A stretch of DNA of 64,000 bases from Bradyrhizobium barranii subsp. barranii (GTDB lineage: Bacteria; Pseudomonadota; Alphaproteobacteria; Rhizobiales; Xanthobacteraceae), in NCBI RefSeq assembly GCF_017565645.3, contig NZ_CP086136.1:5501501-5565500 (forward strand). The letters are read 5' to 3'. Position 1 is the first letter of the stretch; every line of letters starts with the position of its first letter. A model generated the notes under the pieces. That model made no database searches. It worked only from the letters and a program-made list of their open reading frames with translations, and was not told the DNA's origin. This document shows positions 18,222 to 27,160 of the stretch, piece after piece. A program made the position numbers and the translations under genes.

Positions 18222-19199
18222 CTAGCGTCCACGCCTGAGATCCGCGGTCGCACGCCTGAGGATATCGTGAAGCCAGTCATGCGATGGCTCGCCCTCGATA
18301 CGTTCGTGCCACAACAGCCGGACCTCGACCGGGGTTGTCGCGTAAGGCAATTCGTACGTCGTGATGGCATGCGCGCGTTCGAACGCCCGCGCCAATGGAC
18401 GCGGAACGATGGCCGCGAGTTCAGAGTCCGCAAGCAGGGCGGGCAGCGCAAGGAAATGCGGCAGCGAAACAGCTATGCGCGGCGGCCGGTCGCTTTCGGA
18501 CAGGGCCCGTTCGAGCGCCGCGCGGTCGTACATTTCCGATCGCCTGGCGAGGCCGCGCTCGGAGATGAAGCCCCCGATTGCGCCCTCCTGCTCGCCGCCG
18601 AAGGAGACAACGACCAGCGGCATGCGGGCCAGAGCCACGTTGTCGATTTGGCCGAGCTTGCGCTTTCCGCCGACGATCAGCACGTCGTCATATTCGAACA
18701 ACAGCGAGGTCCGGAAGCGGCTCGGCGGATCCGAGAAGACGCCGATCGCAACGTCGATGCGACCAAGGTCGATCTGCTCGGCAAGGTCGATCCGTGTCAC
18801 CGGCTTGATGATCAGGTCGATCGCCGGCGCCTCAAGCCCAAGGATCTCCACGAGCGGTGACGCCAGCACCATCGTGGTGAAGTCGTTGGCGGCGAGGGTG
18901 AATTGCCTTGTGGAGGCCGCCGGAACGAAGCGCGGCTGCTCGACCGCCGCCTCGAGAGATCGCAGCGCTTCGCGAACCTGTGGCGCCATCGTCAACGCGC
19001 GCGCGGTCGGCTGCATGCCGGTCGCCGTGCGCACGAACAAGTCGTCTTCCAGCATCTCGCGGAGCCGGGCGAGCGAATGGCTCACAGCGGATTGACTGAG
19101 AGCAACCCGCTGGCTTGCCCGCAGCACGCTGCGCTCCTCCATCACAGCGTCGAAGACCTTGAGCAGGTTCAGGTCCAGGGTCTTGAAGGAAACAGCCAC
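18222..19199 (-). CDS. LysR-family transcriptional regulator
   Basis: A 325-residue LysR protein. The helix-turn-helix lies in the first 65 residues (LDLNLLKVFDAVMEE, QRVALSQSAVSHSLARLREM), followed by a substrate-binding domain from about residue 95. I chose GTG 19199 because the frame upstream has no similarity to the family N-terminus. It is divergent from a solute-binding protein, nitroreductase and lyase cluster, 228 bp away, the usual position for a LysR activator of that operon; in 4-nitrobenzoate pathways the regulator PnbR is also of this family. Confidence 0.88.
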   Translation of the reverse strand: MAVSFKTLDLNLLKVFDAVMEERSVLRASQRVALSQSAVSHSLARLREMLEDDLFVRTATGMQPTARALTMAPQVREALRSLEAAVEQPRFVPAASTRQFTLAANDFTTMVLASPLVEILGLEAPAIDLIIKPVTRIDLAEQIDLGRIDVAIGVFSDPPSRFRTSLLFEYDDVLIVGGKRKLGQIDNVALARMPLVVVSFGGEQEGAIGGFISERGLARRSEMYDRAALERALSESDRPPRIAVSLPHFLALPALLADSELAAIVPRPLARAFERAHAITTYELPYATTPVEVRLLWHERIEGEPSHDWLHDILRRATADLRRGR

Positions 19200-19427
19200 G
19201 TTCAGGACACCGTCGCAGGCGGATCGCGCGCCCGTTGCATAACTGCGATCTATTCCAGTTAAGGCCAACCGCGCAGCCGACGCAACCGAGCAGGGCGCCC
19301 GGACCGCGACGCCCGGGCGTTCGCGCCACCAATCTGAAGGCGGTTCAGGATCACTCTGCAAGAGTTTCACTTCCGCATTCGCACGATCCCGTCATGATCC
19401 CGACGCCGAATTTGGAGGAGACGGGCA

Positions 19428-20636
19428 ATGAAATCCTGCGGGATGTCGATCGGAGCTTTCGGACTAGCACTGGCGCTGTTCTCGGCGCCGGCCCTTGCGC
19501 AGGACGGTCCGGTGAAGCTCGGCGTTCTCACCGACATGTCCTCGCTCTACGCCGACAATGGCGGCCAGGGCTCGGTGGTCGCGGCGCAAATGGCGGTCGA
19601 CGATTTCGGTGGTCAGGTGCTGGGACGCAGCATCCAGATCGTCGCGGGAGACCACCAGAACAAGGCCGATGTGGGAGCGACCATCGCGCGGCGCTGGCTC
19701 GAAAATGAAAACGTCGAGGTGATCCTCGACGTGCCCAACTCCGCGGTCGCGCTGGCGGTGCAGGGCATCACGCGCGACAAGAAGAAGCTCTTCCTCGCCA
19801 CCGGCGCCGCCACGTCGCGCCTGACTGGCGACGAATGCTCGCCGACCGGAATTCACTGGACCTACGACACCTATGCACTGTCGCAGGGAACAACGCGGGC
19901 GATGTCGCGTCTCGGCACAAACTCCTGGTACTTCATTTCGGTCGACTATTCCCTCGGCGCGCAACTCGAGGCCGACAGCCGCAAGGTCATCGTTGCCATG
20001 GGCGGCAAGGTGATCGGCGCGGTGAAACATCCGCTCAATACGCCGGATTTTTCGTCCTTCCTGCTCCAGGCACAGTCCTCGAAGGCGGACGTGATCGCGC
20101 TCGCCGACACCGGCGGCGACTTCATCAACGTCGTCAAACAGGCCGGCGAATTCGGCATCACGCAGCGGCAGAAGCTGGTCGGGCTGCTCGTCTTCATTGC
20201 CGACATTCACAGTCTCGGGCTCCAGAGCGCCCAGGGCCTGATGCTGAGCTCGGCGTTCTACTGGGACCTGAACGAGGATACGCGGGCGTGGTCGAAGCGC
20301 TTCATCGCCAAGACCCAGAAGGTCCCGACCATGATCCACGCCGGCACCTATGGCGCGGTGATGCACTACCTTAGGGCGGTCCAGGCGGCCGGCACGCTGG
20401 ATGGGCCGACCATAGCCGCCAGGATGCGCGCCATGCCCGTGAACGATTTCATGACGAAAAATGGCCGGATCCGCGAGGACGGCCGGCTGGTCCGCGACAT
20501 GTATCTGTTTCGCGTCAAGTCGCCCGAGCAGTCCAAATACAAGTTCGACTATTACGAGCTGCTGGCGACGATTCCGGGCGAGGAAGCCTTCCGGCCGATG
20601 GAGCAAGGCGGCTGTCCGCTCCTGAAGCAGCCATGA
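19428..20636 (+). CDS. Branched-chain amino acid-type ABC transporter substrate-binding protein
   Basis: A 402-residue periplasmic binding protein of the LivK/Peripla_BP_6 type. A signal peptide ends ALA before QDGPVKLGVLTDMSSLYAD, and the domain order follows the two-lobe fold. In soil bacteria this family often binds aromatic acids, and its coupling to a nitroreductase suggests a nitroaromatic or benzoate-like ligand; that is inference. A GGAGAC ribosome site precedes ATG 19428. Its stop TGA overlaps the nitroreductase ATG (ATGA at 20633). No permease or ATPase is encoded nearby, so it would need components from elsewhere. Confidence 0.88.
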   Translation: MKSCGMSIGAFGLALALFSAPALAQDGPVKLGVLTDMSSLYADNGGQGSVVAAQMAVDDFGGQVLGRSIQIVAGDHQNKADVGATIARRWLENENVEVILDVPNSAVALAVQGITRDKKKLFLATGAATSRLTGDECSPTGIHWTYDTYALSQGTTRAMSRLGTNSWYFISVDYSLGAQLEADSRKVIVAMGGKVIGAVKHPLNTPDFSSFLLQAQSSKADVIALADTGGDFINVVKQAGEFGITQRQKLVGLLVFIADIHSLGLQSAQGLMLSSAFYWDLNEDTRAWSKRFIAKTQKVPTMIHAGTYGAVMHYLRAVQAAGTLDGPTIAARMRAMPVNDFMTKNGRIREDGRLVRDMYLFRVKSPEQSKYKFDYYELLATIPGEEAFRPMEQGGCPLLKQP

Positions 20637-21382
20637 TCGGCGAGGGCGCAGCCGTGCAGAGCGGCATCGACGAGATCATCGCAGGCCGTTTTGCATGCCG
20701 CGACTTCTCGGGCGCGCCGGTCGGGCGAGGGACCATCGAGCAGATTCTTCGCGTAGCACGGTTTGCGCCAAGCGGAGCCAACATCCAGCCCTGGCACGTC
20801 TACGTGCTGGCCGGCGATGCCAAAGACAGGGTCTCGGTGGCGCTGCGCGAGGCGCACGAAACCGCCCGCGACGCGCATATGTCGGAATACAGATACTACG
20901 CCAGTGACCTGCCCGAACCCTACCTGCAACGACGACAGGAGTTCGGCCGGTTGTTCTACGGTTCGCTTGGCATCGCCCAGACCGACATCAAAGCCAGGAG
21001 CGGCCAGACCGCCAAGAACTATGCGTTCTTCGGCGCGCCCGTCGGGCTGATCGTCACGATCGACCGGCGCCTGGAGATCGGCAGCTGGCTCGACCTCGGC
21101 ATGTTCATCCAGAACGTGCTGCTGGCTGCGGCAGGCCATGGGCTCCAGTCATGTCCGCAGGAGACGTTCTCGAAATACCACCGGATCGTGCGTCCGCTGC
21201 TGTCGATCCCGGCGGAGCAAATGATCGTGTGCGGCATTTCGATCGGCCGTGCCAGGGACCAAATCGCGGGCAGGCTGATGCCGCGCGCGGACATCGCGGA
21301 CTTCGCCTCGTACGCGGGCTTTGAAGAACAAAGTGCAACCCAAATGGAAAGGACAACGCCATGGGAAGCCGAGACGACCTGA
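20633..21382 (+). CDS. Nitroreductase (FMN-dependent), possibly PnbA-like
   Basis: A 249-residue nitroreductase-fold flavoprotein. The FMN-binding start (ACRDFSGAPV), VARFAPSGANIQPW and the C-terminal GISIGRA segment match the NfsB/PnbA group. Such enzymes reduce nitro groups with NAD(P)H, and PnbA forms 4-hydroxylaminobenzoate from 4-nitrobenzoate. It overlaps the preceding gene by 4 bp and the next gene by 22 bp (ATG 21361), so the three genes are one operon. The link to 4-nitrobenzoate rests on the neighbour and is not proven by residues. Confidence 0.85.
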   Translation: MIGEGAAVQSGIDEIIAGRFACRDFSGAPVGRGTIEQILRVARFAPSGANIQPWHVYVLAGDAKDRVSVALREAHETARDAHMSEYRYYASDLPEPYLQRRQEFGRLFYGSLGIAQTDIKARSGQTAKNYAFFGAPVGLIVTIDRRLEIGSWLDLGMFIQNVLLAAAGHGLQSCPQETFSKYHRIVRPLLSIPAEQMIVCGISIGRARDQIAGRLMPRADIADFASYAGFEEQSATQMERTTPWEAETT

Positions 21383-21829
21383 TTGCGCGCAGCATTCCGT
21401 TTCTCCGCGAGGTCAAGGACATGACGCCCGGCGCGGAGATGGAGCGGTGGCTCAACCAAACATACGGCGAGGGCAGCCAGCTCTACCAGGACCTGGCGCG
21501 GCTGATTAAGCGCGGCGTCGAGGAAGGCTGGGCGGCGAACCAGGAGGTCGACGGTCCGAACTACCGGCGCAGCCGCATCCTGGAGCCGATGCCCGAGACG
21601 TTCCAGTTCAGCATCACGGCCGTCTACATGAACAGCACCGATCCGCGCCGCTTCAAGGACTAGCCCGTCCTATTCGTGAGAGTGCGGCTTTTGGGCCCGA
21701 TTGATGCGGCCGCACATCTTGTCTGACGAGGCGCACAGGATTGCCTTCGGCTTTTCGCCGCCTGACGACCGGTACTTTGCAACGCGCTTGAGGGATGGGT
21801 TGGGCGAACGGGGGCGGACGCCCCGCCGG

Positions 21830-23173
21830 TCAAGGACCGAGCGGCAGCAGCGCGCCGGGCAAGCCGCAGATCAGGTCGGCTTCGGGACATGCCGCGGCAA
21901 ACGCAAGGCGAATGCGGCTCGTGGTCTCGACGACACGGGCGGCGATTTTCAAGAGCCGAAGACGCAGCGTCGCGAACTCGGCAGCGGCCAATTCCCGGGC
22001 TTTGGGAATGGCGTCGCGCACGGTCAGCATCAGCCAATAAGCGGCCGTATGGAGCACGAGACGGACCTGGTTGGCGAGCGCCGAACGGCAGCTGGTGCGA
22101 TCGGAGGCGAGCTGCGTCTTATGCAGCTTGATCAGATTCTCGGCTTGGCCGCGCGCGCAATACAGGCTGTCGTAGATCCACTCGGCCGAGCCGACATCGA
22201 GGCTGGTGACGACGAAGCGGATGTCGAGGCCGAGCATCGTCGCCTCAATACGGGCGACAGTGCGCCGTTCGCGATCCCAGGACTTTGCCTTGTGGCGCGT
22301 CTCGGTATAGCCACGCAGAACCGGCAGGTTCTCGATGGCGCGTCGCGTGCGGATGTCGTCGGCGACCTCGTCGACTTTTCTGGCGAGAGGCTTGGTGCCG
22401 GACAGACCGAAGATGTAGTCGATGCCGTTGGTCTCGCACCACGCCATGGCCTCCGGCCGGGCATAGTGCCCGTCGCCACGGAACGTAATTTGCGTGTTGT
22501 GCCATCGCGTCCGGATATGCCGTACCAGGCGGCGCAGATGGGCACGCACCTCGACGCCGCCCGGCGTCTTGCCGGGCCGCAGCACGACGGCCACGGGCCG
22601 GCTCTTCTCCGTGTCGTAGACGTGGATCGGCAGGAAGCAGCGTTCGTCATAATGAGCGTTGAACAGCGAGAGCTGCTGATGGCCGTGGACGACGTCGCAG
22701 GTATCATCGATGTCGAGCGTGACGGATGCCGGCTCGTGGGGGTAGCTATCCATCCATGCGTCGACCAAAATGTAGGTCAGCCGGATCACGTCGCGCAGGC
22801 GCGGAGCATTCTCCAGCCGCGACAGCGTCGGCTGGGAACACAAATCCCGGCCCGTGTCCGGCAGCCGTCCGCAGGCCAGTTTGAATGCCGGATCGGACCT
22901 CAGATGATCGAGGTCGTCGGCGTCCTCGTAGCCGCAGCAGATCGCGAACATGCGAGCGCGGAGCATATCGACCAGGCTGTGCACGACCCGCGTCGGATCG
23001 CGCCGATCCGGGAACACCCGGGCCAGATTGTTGGCCAAACCGAGACGCCGCTCGGCCATCGCCAGAAGCATCACGCCCCCGTTCGAGGTTAGGCGCCCAC
23101 CATCGAAGGCAGCTGTGACTTTCTTGGCGTGAACGGCTGGAAACGAGAAGGGCGGAATCGTATCGTCGGTCAT
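21830..23173 (-). CDS. IS1380-family transposase (copy A)
   Basis: A 447-residue DDE transposase. Asp residues in SVTLDIDDTCD and FRGDGHYARPEAMAW and the C-terminal region with Glu in CARGQAENLIKLHK follow the IS1380/DDE_Tnp_1 pattern. It starts MTDDTIPPFSFPAVHAKKV, about 110 bp inside the core right end. Copies C and D encode the same protein. Confidence 0.93.
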   Translation of the reverse strand: MTDDTIPPFSFPAVHAKKVTAAFDGGRLTSNGGVMLLAMAERRLGLANNLARVFPDRRDPTRVVHSLVDMLRARMFAICCGYEDADDLDHLRSDPAFKLACGRLPDTGRDLCSQPTLSRLENAPRLRDVIRLTYILVDAWMDSYPHEPASVTLDIDDTCDVVHGHQQLSLFNAHYDERCFLPIHVYDTEKSRPVAVVLRPGKTPGGVEVRAHLRRLVRHIRTRWHNTQITFRGDGHYARPEAMAWCETNGIDYIFGLSGTKPLARKVDEVADDIRTRRAIENLPVLRGYTETRHKAKSWDRERRTVARIEATMLGLDIRFVVTSLDVGSAEWIYDSLYCARGQAENLIKLHKTQLASDRTSCRSALANQVRLVLHTAAYWLMLTVRDAIPKARELAAAEFATLRLRLLKIAARVVETTSRIRLAFAAACPEADLICGLPGALLPLGP

Positions 23174-23283
23174 GGCGGGCGTGGCGTTCGCGGTTGGAGG
23201 TGATGGGGTTGGCTTCGCAACCGAATCCTACGCCGCATCAGCGCTTTACCCCTCAGGCGCACTCTTACGAATAAGACGGGTTA

Positions 23284-23632
23284 AGTTGAAGAAAGATTGA
23301 GTGACTCCCGATCATTTCTGTGCCGAAACGTGGAGTCGCGGTCGTGCCGCGTCCAAAGAAACCGGCGCGAGCGGCCTATTAGACGCGGTAGGTGATCAGC
23401 CTCCGAAACGAGACTATCAAGCATGAAGAGATCGAGCGCGAGGCAGAGGTTTTATTTGTGTTGAATTCTTGCTTCTCGATAGTGGTCTGAAATCGTATCA
23501 TCGGTCATGGCGGGCGTGGCGTTCGCGGTTGAAGGTGATGGGGTGGCTTCGCAACCGAATCCTACGCCGCATCAGCGCTTTACACCACGCTCGCCAGCCT
23601 CTCAGGCGCCCTCTCGCGAATAAGACGGGCTA
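23284..23632. repeat. 349-bp extension with second right terminus of IS1380
   Basis: The outer about 145 bp repeat the inner end. Both contain the transposase start context ATCGTATC.TCGGTCATGGCG, then CAACCGAATCCTACGCCGC and a terminal GAATAAGACGGG(T/C)TA. The outer copy has an extra 17 or so bases (ACCACGCTCGCCAGC). The same extension is present in copies C (37785-38133), D (42777-43125) and E (59865-60213). Confidence 0.85.
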
Positions 23633-23888
23633 GGACGACCACGACGTGCTCCGCGGGCAATATCACGGTCACCCATATGGGGAACTGAACCTGGTCGTGC
23701 CGCTGGACAAGGGCGCCGAGCTCAAGGGGCTGCAGGGCTGGCAAGGGCCCGGCTGGACCGCGCCCGACCCTGGCAGCCGGCACCATCCTGAGGTCCGCGG
23801 CGGCGCCGTCATCGCGCTGTTCTATCTGCCCGCCGGACGCATCTCCTACGACTTCGCGGCGCCGTCCTAATCGCCGGCCGGACGGTCT

Positions 23889-23917
23889 CGGGTGACGCCG
23901 TGCGCGAGCGTCACCCG
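23889..23917. terminator. Terminator-like hairpin after the pnb-like operon
   Basis: CGGGTGACGC (23889-23898) and GCGTCACCCG (23908-23917) form a perfect 10-bp stem with a 9-base loop, 19 bp beyond the end of the split lyase gene. No strong T-run follows. Confidence 0.55.
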
Positions 23918-24358
23918 TTCAGAAGAATGCACAGCTGAGCCCGCGCGCGGCGATGCGCCGCGACGCCACGGCCAGCCAGCAAGGCGGCTCACCATGAACG
24001 GTGGGGAGGGATTTCGGCGACCATGGGCCAAGTGTAGCGCTCACCACATTCCTGCATGCGCCGAGATTTTAAGCTGCTGATTTCGCTAAGCAAAAGATGC
24101 ATGAAATTTAGAAGATTCCTGCAGGTGTTCAGCAGAAATTGGCAGTGGGCCGGGGTTCGCTCATCAAATTATCGCAGAATTCACGTGTGTTGGAGGAAAA
24201 TTGATAGCTCACCTGCTCGAAAGACATGCGGTGGTGTACGAACAGGTCTGCGGAGGCGGGTCTGGAACTACGGTGCCTAGCGCAGCGGAGCACGTGAACG
24301 ACTTTCTCTAGATCAGGACCGCACGCTATATGACACGTTGTGGCCGCCTCCTGACCGC
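23918..24358. other. Gene-free stretch
   Basis: Moderately AT-richer than its surroundings. Only short frames without recognisable similarity or ribosome sites; I see no gene, RNA or repeat. Confidence 0.5.
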
Positions 24359-24700
24359 TCACAATTCGGCGGGCGGGAGCGTATGCCTGGCCCAGGAGCC
24401 CGTCGGGTTGACGCGGTCCAGGAGCTCGCGGGCGACCACACCAAGGCCTGCCGCCTCCAGCGTCTTCATCTGGAACTCGTCGCGAATTGCGAAGTCGTTG
24501 TCAGACAGAAATTCGTCGAAAGGGGTCAACCGCGCGTCGAGATCGCGGTGGACGTAGTGCCACCTGCTGTCGAACCCACAAAGCCTCGCGGCGAGCTCGA
24601 GGCACGCACTGTATTTGAGGTCAATCCCGAGGCAATCGAGGACTCTCTGCAGCCGCTTTGCCATCCGTTTCACGCGGTGTTCGGTCATCGTGATGATCAT
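24359..24700 (-). CDS. Small protein downstream of tniQ (transposon-associated)
   Basis: A 113-residue protein. Its start ATG 24700 overlaps the stop of the tniQ 3' half (24697-24699) as ATGA, so it is the next gene of the same transposon operon. The first part (HRVKRMAKRLQRVLDCLGI, KYSACLELAARLCGFDSRWHY) recalls the short 'glyoxalase-related' domain seen at 15.6 kb. I do not recognise the rest. It may be a fourth gene of the TniB/TniQ element or a chromosomal gene at its edge. Confidence 0.65.
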   Translation of the reverse strand: MIITMTEHRVKRMAKRLQRVLDCLGIDLKYSACLELAARLCGFDSRWHYVHRDLDARLTPFDEFLSDNDFAIRDEFQMKTLEAAGLGVVARELLDRVNPTGSWARHTLPPAEL

Positions 24701-25223
24701 CGGTCTTTCCTCCGTTGCTCATCGAAACTTGCGTCCGAAGGCGCTGTCGCTCCCAACACTTCGATTGCGCGCGCCAAGAGGACATCATGCAAAAGCGTAG
24801 TGCCCGCTCGTTCGATAGCATCGATAACCTGAGCGACGAAACGGCGCTGACGCCTCTCATTTGGAGTGACAAGAGAGGCTGAAGTTTTGAAAATCTGGAT
24901 CAGAGTATCGTCGAACGAACGTGGCCATTGATGCAAAGACGCTATCCCCATGGCTGCATTCTGGCAGCTTGGTTGGAGGCACTTTCCGATCGAGAGGTCG
25001 ACGAAGTGCGCGAGCCATTCCATGGCGCGGCACGACGTAATGTCGTCGGCTCCATCGAAGGGCTTCGGTAATGTCAGTGCACTACCAAGCAAAAAGGCAT
25101 GCAACTTGCGCGCCGCCTCCAGTCTTTGTCCCGAGAGGTACCCGGGCGAGTGTTCCCGCATGTCGAATTGGCAAACACCGCACGCGCTCACACGATCTAT
25201 GTTGGTCCACGTGAGACGCGAAT
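24697..25223 (-). pseudogene. tniQ: 3' half of tniQ, separated from its 5' half by IS3 and inversion
   Basis: This encodes about 175 residues beginning SRLTWTNIDRVSACGVCQFD and containing SLHQWPRSFDDTLIQIF, a TniQ-type WP..F motif. The 5' half ends at 32305 with DCCPRCH, interrupted by another copy of the same IS3. Flanks agree: AAT at 25221-25223 here is the complement of ATT at 32303-32305, the expected 3-bp duplication. Collapsing it gives CPRC-HSRLTWTNIDRVSA-CGVC in one frame, a C-x2-C-x14-C-x2-C zinc finger, in a protein of about 317 residues. TniQ/TnsD proteins choose the target site in Tn7/Tn5053-type transposition. Confidence 0.8.
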
Positions 25224-25311
25224 AGAGCTGGCCCCGCAAATTCGGACAGTAGCTTGAGTGGATTTTCTGCCTGACAGCGGCGAGGATTCTTGCTGCGAAT
25301 CAGGAGCGAAG

Positions 25312-25617
25312 ATGACGAAGAAGAGCCGCCGGACGCATTCTCCGGCATTCAAGGCGAAGGTTGCTTTGGCTGCGGTCAAAGGCGACAAGACACTGGCGGA
25401 GCTGGCGCAACTGTTTGATGTTCATCCGAACCAGATCACGATCTGGAAAAACCAGCTCCTGGAAGGCGCCGCCGGCGTGTTTGGGCATGACAAGACATCG
25501 GCCGAGACGCCGGTCGATTTGAAGGCGTTACATGCCAAGATCGGCGAGCTGGCGTTGGAAAACGATTTTTTGTCCGGCGCGCTCACCAAGGCGGGCCTGC
25601 TGAGCGCAAAGCGATGA
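25312..25617 (+). CDS. IS3-family OrfA (copy 1)
   Basis: A 101-residue helix-turn-helix protein (MTKKSRRTHSPAFKAKVALA, DVHPNQITIWKNQLLEGA) with a C-terminal coiled segment used for multimerisation. ATG 25312 is preferred over an upstream in-frame codon because it matches the family start. The stop overlaps the orfB start. Confidence 0.9.
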   Translation: MTKKSRRTHSPAFKAKVALAAVKGDKTLAELAQLFDVHPNQITIWKNQLLEGAAGVFGHDKTSAETPVDLKALHAKIGELALENDFLSGALTKAGLLSAKR

Positions 25618-26441
25618 TCGACCGCGATCATGATCTTTCTATCGTGCGCCAGGCGAAGGTCCTGAAGCTGGCTCGCAGCACGGTCTACTATGAACCTCGG
25701 CCAGTTTCGGCCGAGGACCTTGCCTTGATGCGTCGGCTCGATGAGCTGCATCTCGATTATCCCTTCGCGGGAGCGCGTATGCTGCGATCGTTGCTGCGGC
25801 GGGAGGGCGTATACGCCGGTCGCCGCCACATCGCGACGCTGATGAAGCGCATGGGGATCGAGGCGGTCTATCGTCGCCCGAACACGAGCAAGCCGGCTCC
25901 GGGTCACAAGATCTACCCGTACCTGTTGCGCGGATTGAAGATCGAGCGGCCCGACCATGCGTGGGCAATGGACATCACCTACATTCCGATGCGGCGTGGC
26001 TTCGTCTATCTCGCGGCGGTCGTCGATGTGTTCAGCCGACGGGTCCTGGCCCATCGCGTCTCGATCACAATGGAGGCGGCCTTCTGCGTCGAAGCGGTCC
26101 AGGAGGCGTTGGCGAAGCACGGCAGGCCCGAGATTTTCAACACGGATCAGGGCAGCCAGTTCACCAGCCTCGAGTTCACCGATGTGCTGCTGGACGCGAA
26201 GATCGCCATCAGCATGGACGGCAAGGGCGCCTGGCGCGACAACGTGTTTGTCGAGCGGCTCTGGCGCACGGTCAAATACGAAGAAGTATATCTCCGCGCC
26301 TACGACAGCGTGTCCGAGGCGCGAGCGTCAATTGCCAAGTATCTGGCCTTCTACAATCAGGGACGCCCTCACTCGAGCCTTGACGGGCGCACGCCCGACG
26401 AGGCTTACTTCGGCACGCAAGCTATGGTGATGGCCGCATGA
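25614..26441 (+). CDS. IS3-family OrfB transposase (copy 1)
   Basis: A 275-residue integrase-core transposase. The DDE triad lies in AWAMDITYIP, IFNTDQGSQFTS and FVERLWRTVKYEE. The start overlaps the orfA stop as ATGA (25614-25617), so OrfB is made by coupling or as a fusion through frameshifting. Confidence 0.93.
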   Translation: MIDRDHDLSIVRQAKVLKLARSTVYYEPRPVSAEDLALMRRLDELHLDYPFAGARMLRSLLRREGVYAGRRHIATLMKRMGIEAVYRRPNTSKPAPGHKIYPYLLRGLKIERPDHAWAMDITYIPMRRGFVYLAAVVDVFSRRVLAHRVSITMEAAFCVEAVQEALAKHGRPEIFNTDQGSQFTSLEFTDVLLDAKIAISMDGKGAWRDNVFVERLWRTVKYEEVYLRAYDSVSEARASIAKYLAFYNQGRPHSSLDGRTPDEAYFGTQAMVMAA

Positions 26442-26450
26442 CCGTCGCCG

Positions 26451-26507
26451 ACGGTTTTGTCGTCGCTCTGGTCGGGCTACGCCCTCCCGACGCAACGACA
26501 AAACCGT
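26451..26507. terminator. Long inverted repeat at the 3' end of IS3 copy 1
   Basis: ACGGTTTTGTCGT (26451-26463) pairs perfectly with ACGACAAAACCGT (26495-26507). An inner GTCGGG/CCCGAC stem extends it. It lies between the orfB stop and the right terminus and is repeated in the other three copies. Confidence 0.7.
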
Positions 26508-26900
26508 AAAGCCCCGCGTTCAGCATAACCCGGCAGGAATCCACTTAAATCCAGCGGGGCGCTGTCCAAACAACCGGGGCCAGCTCTCTCGCCCGGCTTC
26601 CCGCGCTAAATTCATGTCCTTTGGCGAGTTGCTCCCCTGATTGTACAGCATCAACAGTGGATCGGGCTCCTACCTACTCTGGTGGCGCGCAGAGGGTGTC
26701 TCCTTTGTACTGCTAATCTGTAGTGCGTCGCCCTCACCCGTACGCGGCTGAACTCGCCGCGACGATTTCAATGCTACTGCGCACGCCGCATTTGCATTCG
26801 AAACAGGCGGCTGTGAAAACTATCACCCCTGGAGACCGGACCTGCGGGCGCGCCGCGCTGGCGAAAGTCTCACAGGCATCCCACCCGAACCGGTTGGCAC

Positions 26901-27143
26901 TCACACGTCCCACTCTAGAAGAGTTCGTATGCGCGCAGTGATCTTCCGTGCCTCTTCCGGCCCGATGTTGGGTTTCAAGCTGTCGAGTATGCCCAGCACT
27001 GCCCGAGCCTCCTCGGCATTAAACGTCGCGACTTGGCGATCTGCTTGGCTCAAAGACTGATCGGCCGCGCGGGCCTGATTGGCTGCAAGCACCGCAAGCG
27101 CTTGCGACCGCAGTGAGGTGATGTCCCGCTCGAATATGTGCAT
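26901..27143 (-). CDS. Small hypothetical protein
   Basis: An 80-residue, mostly helical protein from ATG 27143 (MHIFERDITSLRSQALAVLA to RIRTLLEWDV), rich in Ala and charged residues. I do not recognise a family. It lies 17 bp after a DUF2188-like gene on the same strand. Stretch 26616-26900 between it and the IS3 copy shows nothing coding. Confidence 0.5.
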   Translation of the reverse strand: MHIFERDITSLRSQALAVLAANQARAADQSLSQADRQVATFNAEEARAVLGILDSLKPNIGPEEARKITARIRTLLEWDV

Positions 27144-27160
27144 CTGGTGGCCCGCGCGGT

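Larger units (their letters stand above)
21661..23632 (-). mobile_element. IS1380-family element, copy A (1972 bp, extended form)
   Basis: The ends are TAGCCCGTCCTATTCGTGAG at the left and, read inward from the right, TAGCCCGTCTTATTCGCGAG. It is flanked by GGAC at 21657-21660 and 23633-23636, a clean 4-bp target duplication typical of IS1380. A core element of 1623 bp (21661-23283) has its own right end, GAATAAGACGGGTTA; a 349-bp extension follows with a second right end. Confidence 0.92.
21361..23870 (+). pseudogene. DUF4863 / 4-hydroxylaminobenzoate lyase-like gene split by IS1380-A
   Basis: The 5' part (21361-21660) encodes 100 residues ending DPRRFKD; the IS then supplies an immediate TAG. 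The 3' part (23637-23870) resumes in the same frame with DHDVLRGQYHGHPYGELNLV and ends ISYDFAAPS. Removing the element and one GGAC duplication gives an uninterrupted protein of 177 residues. The cupin-like core (GQYHGHPYGELN, then HHPEVRGGAVIALFYLPAG) resembles the DUF4863 family, which includes the PnbB lyase that turns hydroxylaminobenzoate into protocatechuate. With the nitroreductase and LysR gene it makes a pnb-like locus, now inactive at this step. The family assignment is from memory. Confidence 0.68.
25224..26587 (+). mobile_element. IS3-family element, copy 1 (1364 bp)
   Basis: The ends are AGAGCTGGCCCCGCAAATTC at the left and, inward from the right, AGAGCTGGCCCCGGTTGTTT. It carries orfA and orfB with an ATGA overlap. 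The flanks AAT and CTC do not match, so it has recombined since insertion; each flank has a partner at copy 3 (AAT) or copy 2 (CTC). Confidence 0.93.

Noticed and set aside
21701..23092. 463-codon plus-strand frame opposite the IS1380 transposase (also in copies C and D)
   Set aside because: Antisense shadow of a conserved GC-rich gene; no ribosome site or family similarity.
26588..26615. Start codon across IS3 copy 1 giving a new N-terminus to the 24697-25223 frame
   Set aside because: The frame reads across, but the triplet flanks differ and the tniQ 5' half at 32305 explains the fragment better, with matching duplication and zinc finger.
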